64,000 bases of DNA, taken from Cinclus cinclus. Its lineage: Eukaryota > Chordata > Aves > Passeriformes > Cinclidae. The notes under the pieces were generated by a model. It saw nothing but the letters and a program-made list of their open reading frames with translations, had not been told where the DNA came from and ran no database searches. Below are positions 63,122 to 64,000 of this stretch, piece after piece. How positions within the stretch are numbered: the first letter of the stretch is position 1; the number at the start of each line of letters is the position of its first letter. Made by a program: the position numbers and the translations under genes. The stretch is taken from the NCBI RefSeq assembly GCF_963662255.1, contig NC_085046.1:21781620-21845619 (forward strand), written 5' to 3'.

Positions 63122-63383
63122 CCCTTTTCATTATATAACTTTATATTAATTATTAAACCCATATTGTTCTATTGTATATGTTCATTTTACCCAAGAATGA
63201 ATTCTACTTTTCATCAGGTGCCCGAAACGTCTTTCTCGTGATTCTTATTACAATTAAACAATAACTACTCAGCTACCAAACAATCGCATCATTTATCATA
63301 CGATGCTTACACAGGTGCAGTTTCACTTGGTCTAATTCATTCCCAGGGCCTAGTTCCTATTCTCCAGCCTACCAGACCCAACA

Positions 63384-63445
63384 TTTCTTACCATCCTCTG
63401 AATCTATATAATTCCCATGATTTTAGAGACATTTTAAACGTGCAC
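63384..63445. other. Spacer between LTR and outer satellite units
   Basis: About 60 bp of AT-rich sequence without satellite similarity separates the LTR terminus from the reverse-orientation satellite remnant. No target duplication matching the left side of the LTR is visible. Confidence 0.5.
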
Positions 63446-63550
63446 GATCAACCCCGCCCGCAAAACGTCAACACAGCCGCTGATATTGCGCAGCCCCACC
63501 CCCAAAAAGTCGACATAGCCGCAGAAATTTCGTGGCCCCGCCCCTGTGCC
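63446..63550 (-). repeat. Outlying reverse-orientation satellite units, two or more
   Basis: Two clear units are on the minus strand, seen on plus as CCCGCAAAACGTCAACACAG and CCCCAAAAAGTCGACATAGC, 42 bp apart. Tail blocks complementary to GCGCAATATC and GAAATTTC accompany them. They lie outside the LTR at 62,996-63,383 and are inverted relative to the 6.3-kb main array. A weak further trace, GGGTGTCAACCTTTTC at 63,565, may be a forward half-unit. Confidence 0.85.
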
Positions 63551-64000
63551 GCATGACTTCCATGGGTGTCAACCTTTTCATCTTCTGCAAAAGATAACCT
63601 TATCTTCTTTGAATCTTCAAACCTCCGAGCTAATGTGGTTCAATGCAAAGAACAAAGATGCCATAATGAAGAGAAAAAATATGTGCAATAAAATTTATTA
63701 ATATAGCCATTTTTAAAGAGCTAACAATGTACTTTAATAAATTAGTCTAAGTGCACTGTTATAATTTAGCACAAAATATTTAATATATGACAAGGTCCTT
63801 ATAAAGATTTCTATAAATTTTTTACGTAGTGGAGGAATTGTGGGAAATAGACAAGGTATAAAACTCTCAGAAAGCTGTGTGAAAGCAAATCTCAGGATGG
63901 GAAAACACAAGAATGCTGAAGTTGCAAAGACAAGAAACAATAGGCCTGTGAGCTGTGTGAAGATAGGCCTCAGGGAAATATGGAAGCTAGGAGAAATATG
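63551..64000. other. AT-rich flank, no feature seen
   Basis: The window ends in ordinary AT-rich sequence resembling the first 54 kb. Apart from the possible satellite half-unit near 63,565, I see no gene, RNA or repeat. Confidence 0.5.

Larger units (their letters stand above)
62996..63383 (-). mobile_element. Well-preserved 388-bp retroviral LTR on the minus strand
   Basis: Read on the minus strand, it starts TGTTGGGTCTGGTAGGCTGG and ends TTTCCACGCTAACA, giving matched TGTT..AACA termini. A TATA box (TATAAAAA) lies at 63,121-63,114. An AATAAA signal lies about 70 bp downstream at 63,048-63,043, and the terminus follows about 47 bp later. This is the canonical U3-R-U5 order, with all signals intact. 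Its mate LTR is not in the window, and no retroviral coding sequence adjoins. On its downstream side the primer-site-like motif leads straight into the satellite array; on its upstream side a 60-bp gap separates it from more satellite units in the opposite orientation. The LTR assignment is inferred from structure, not from a family match. Confidence 0.7.

Overview
The window looks like nuclear DNA from a bird, probably a passerine. It is AT-rich and intron/intergenic-like. It carries many fragments of CR1 (chicken repeat 1) LINEs, the dominant avian retrotransposon, with their typical 3' end (GGTTGGA..GATGATCTT..AGGTC..TTCCAACC..ATTCTATG). It also carries long terminal repeats (LTRs) of endogenous retroviruses of types I recognise from songbird genomes. 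I found no exon, tRNA, rRNA or complete protein-coding gene that I can defend. Open frames outside the last 8 kb are short, scattered on both strands, often begin with TTG rather than ATG, and resemble no family I know. None of the identifications was checked against a database.

Layout. Positions 1-54,870 are a gene-poor, mostly single-copy-looking stretch. They are broken by CR1 pieces at about 1-82 (+), 283-545 (-), 2,105-2,190 (+), 11,781-11,840 (+), 11,845-11,941 (+), 14,910-15,525 (-), 19,514-19,690 (-), 24,970-25,112 (-), 34,277-34,371 (-) and 45,529-45,938 (-). There are also simple repeats: A/T homopolymers, a G22 run at 41,747-41,768, and a purine hexanucleotide array at 47,447-47,561.

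From 54,879 to 63,550 the character changes sharply to LTR and satellite DNA. A 700-bp solo LTR with a perfect 5-bp target duplication (54,879-55,578) is followed by a truncated LTR of a second family (about 55,740-56,212) and a short spacer. Next comes a very CpG-rich tandem array of a 42-bp unit. About six units lie in reverse orientation (56,436-56,685). An inversion point follows, then roughly 149 units in forward orientation (56,686-62,974). The array stops at a well-preserved 388-bp LTR on the minus strand (62,996-63,383), which has TATA and AATAAA signals and a primer-binding-site-like motif between it and the array. Two or more reverse-orientation units lie beyond the LTR (about 63,446-63,550). 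The last 450 bases return to AT-rich sequence.

The array is the most notable object here. Its monomer is 42 bp, exactly 14 codons, and it has several monomer types. There are larger duplications offset by whole monomers, including a copy pair differing by exactly one 42-bp unit. The CpG-to-TpG/CpA variation pattern suggests germline methylation, and inverted copies sit at both ends. Its contact with an LTR and primer-site-like sequence suggests, but does not prove, that the satellite grew in or next to the leader of a retroviral element. The many long open frames across it, on both strands, follow from the 42-bp period and are not annotated as genes.
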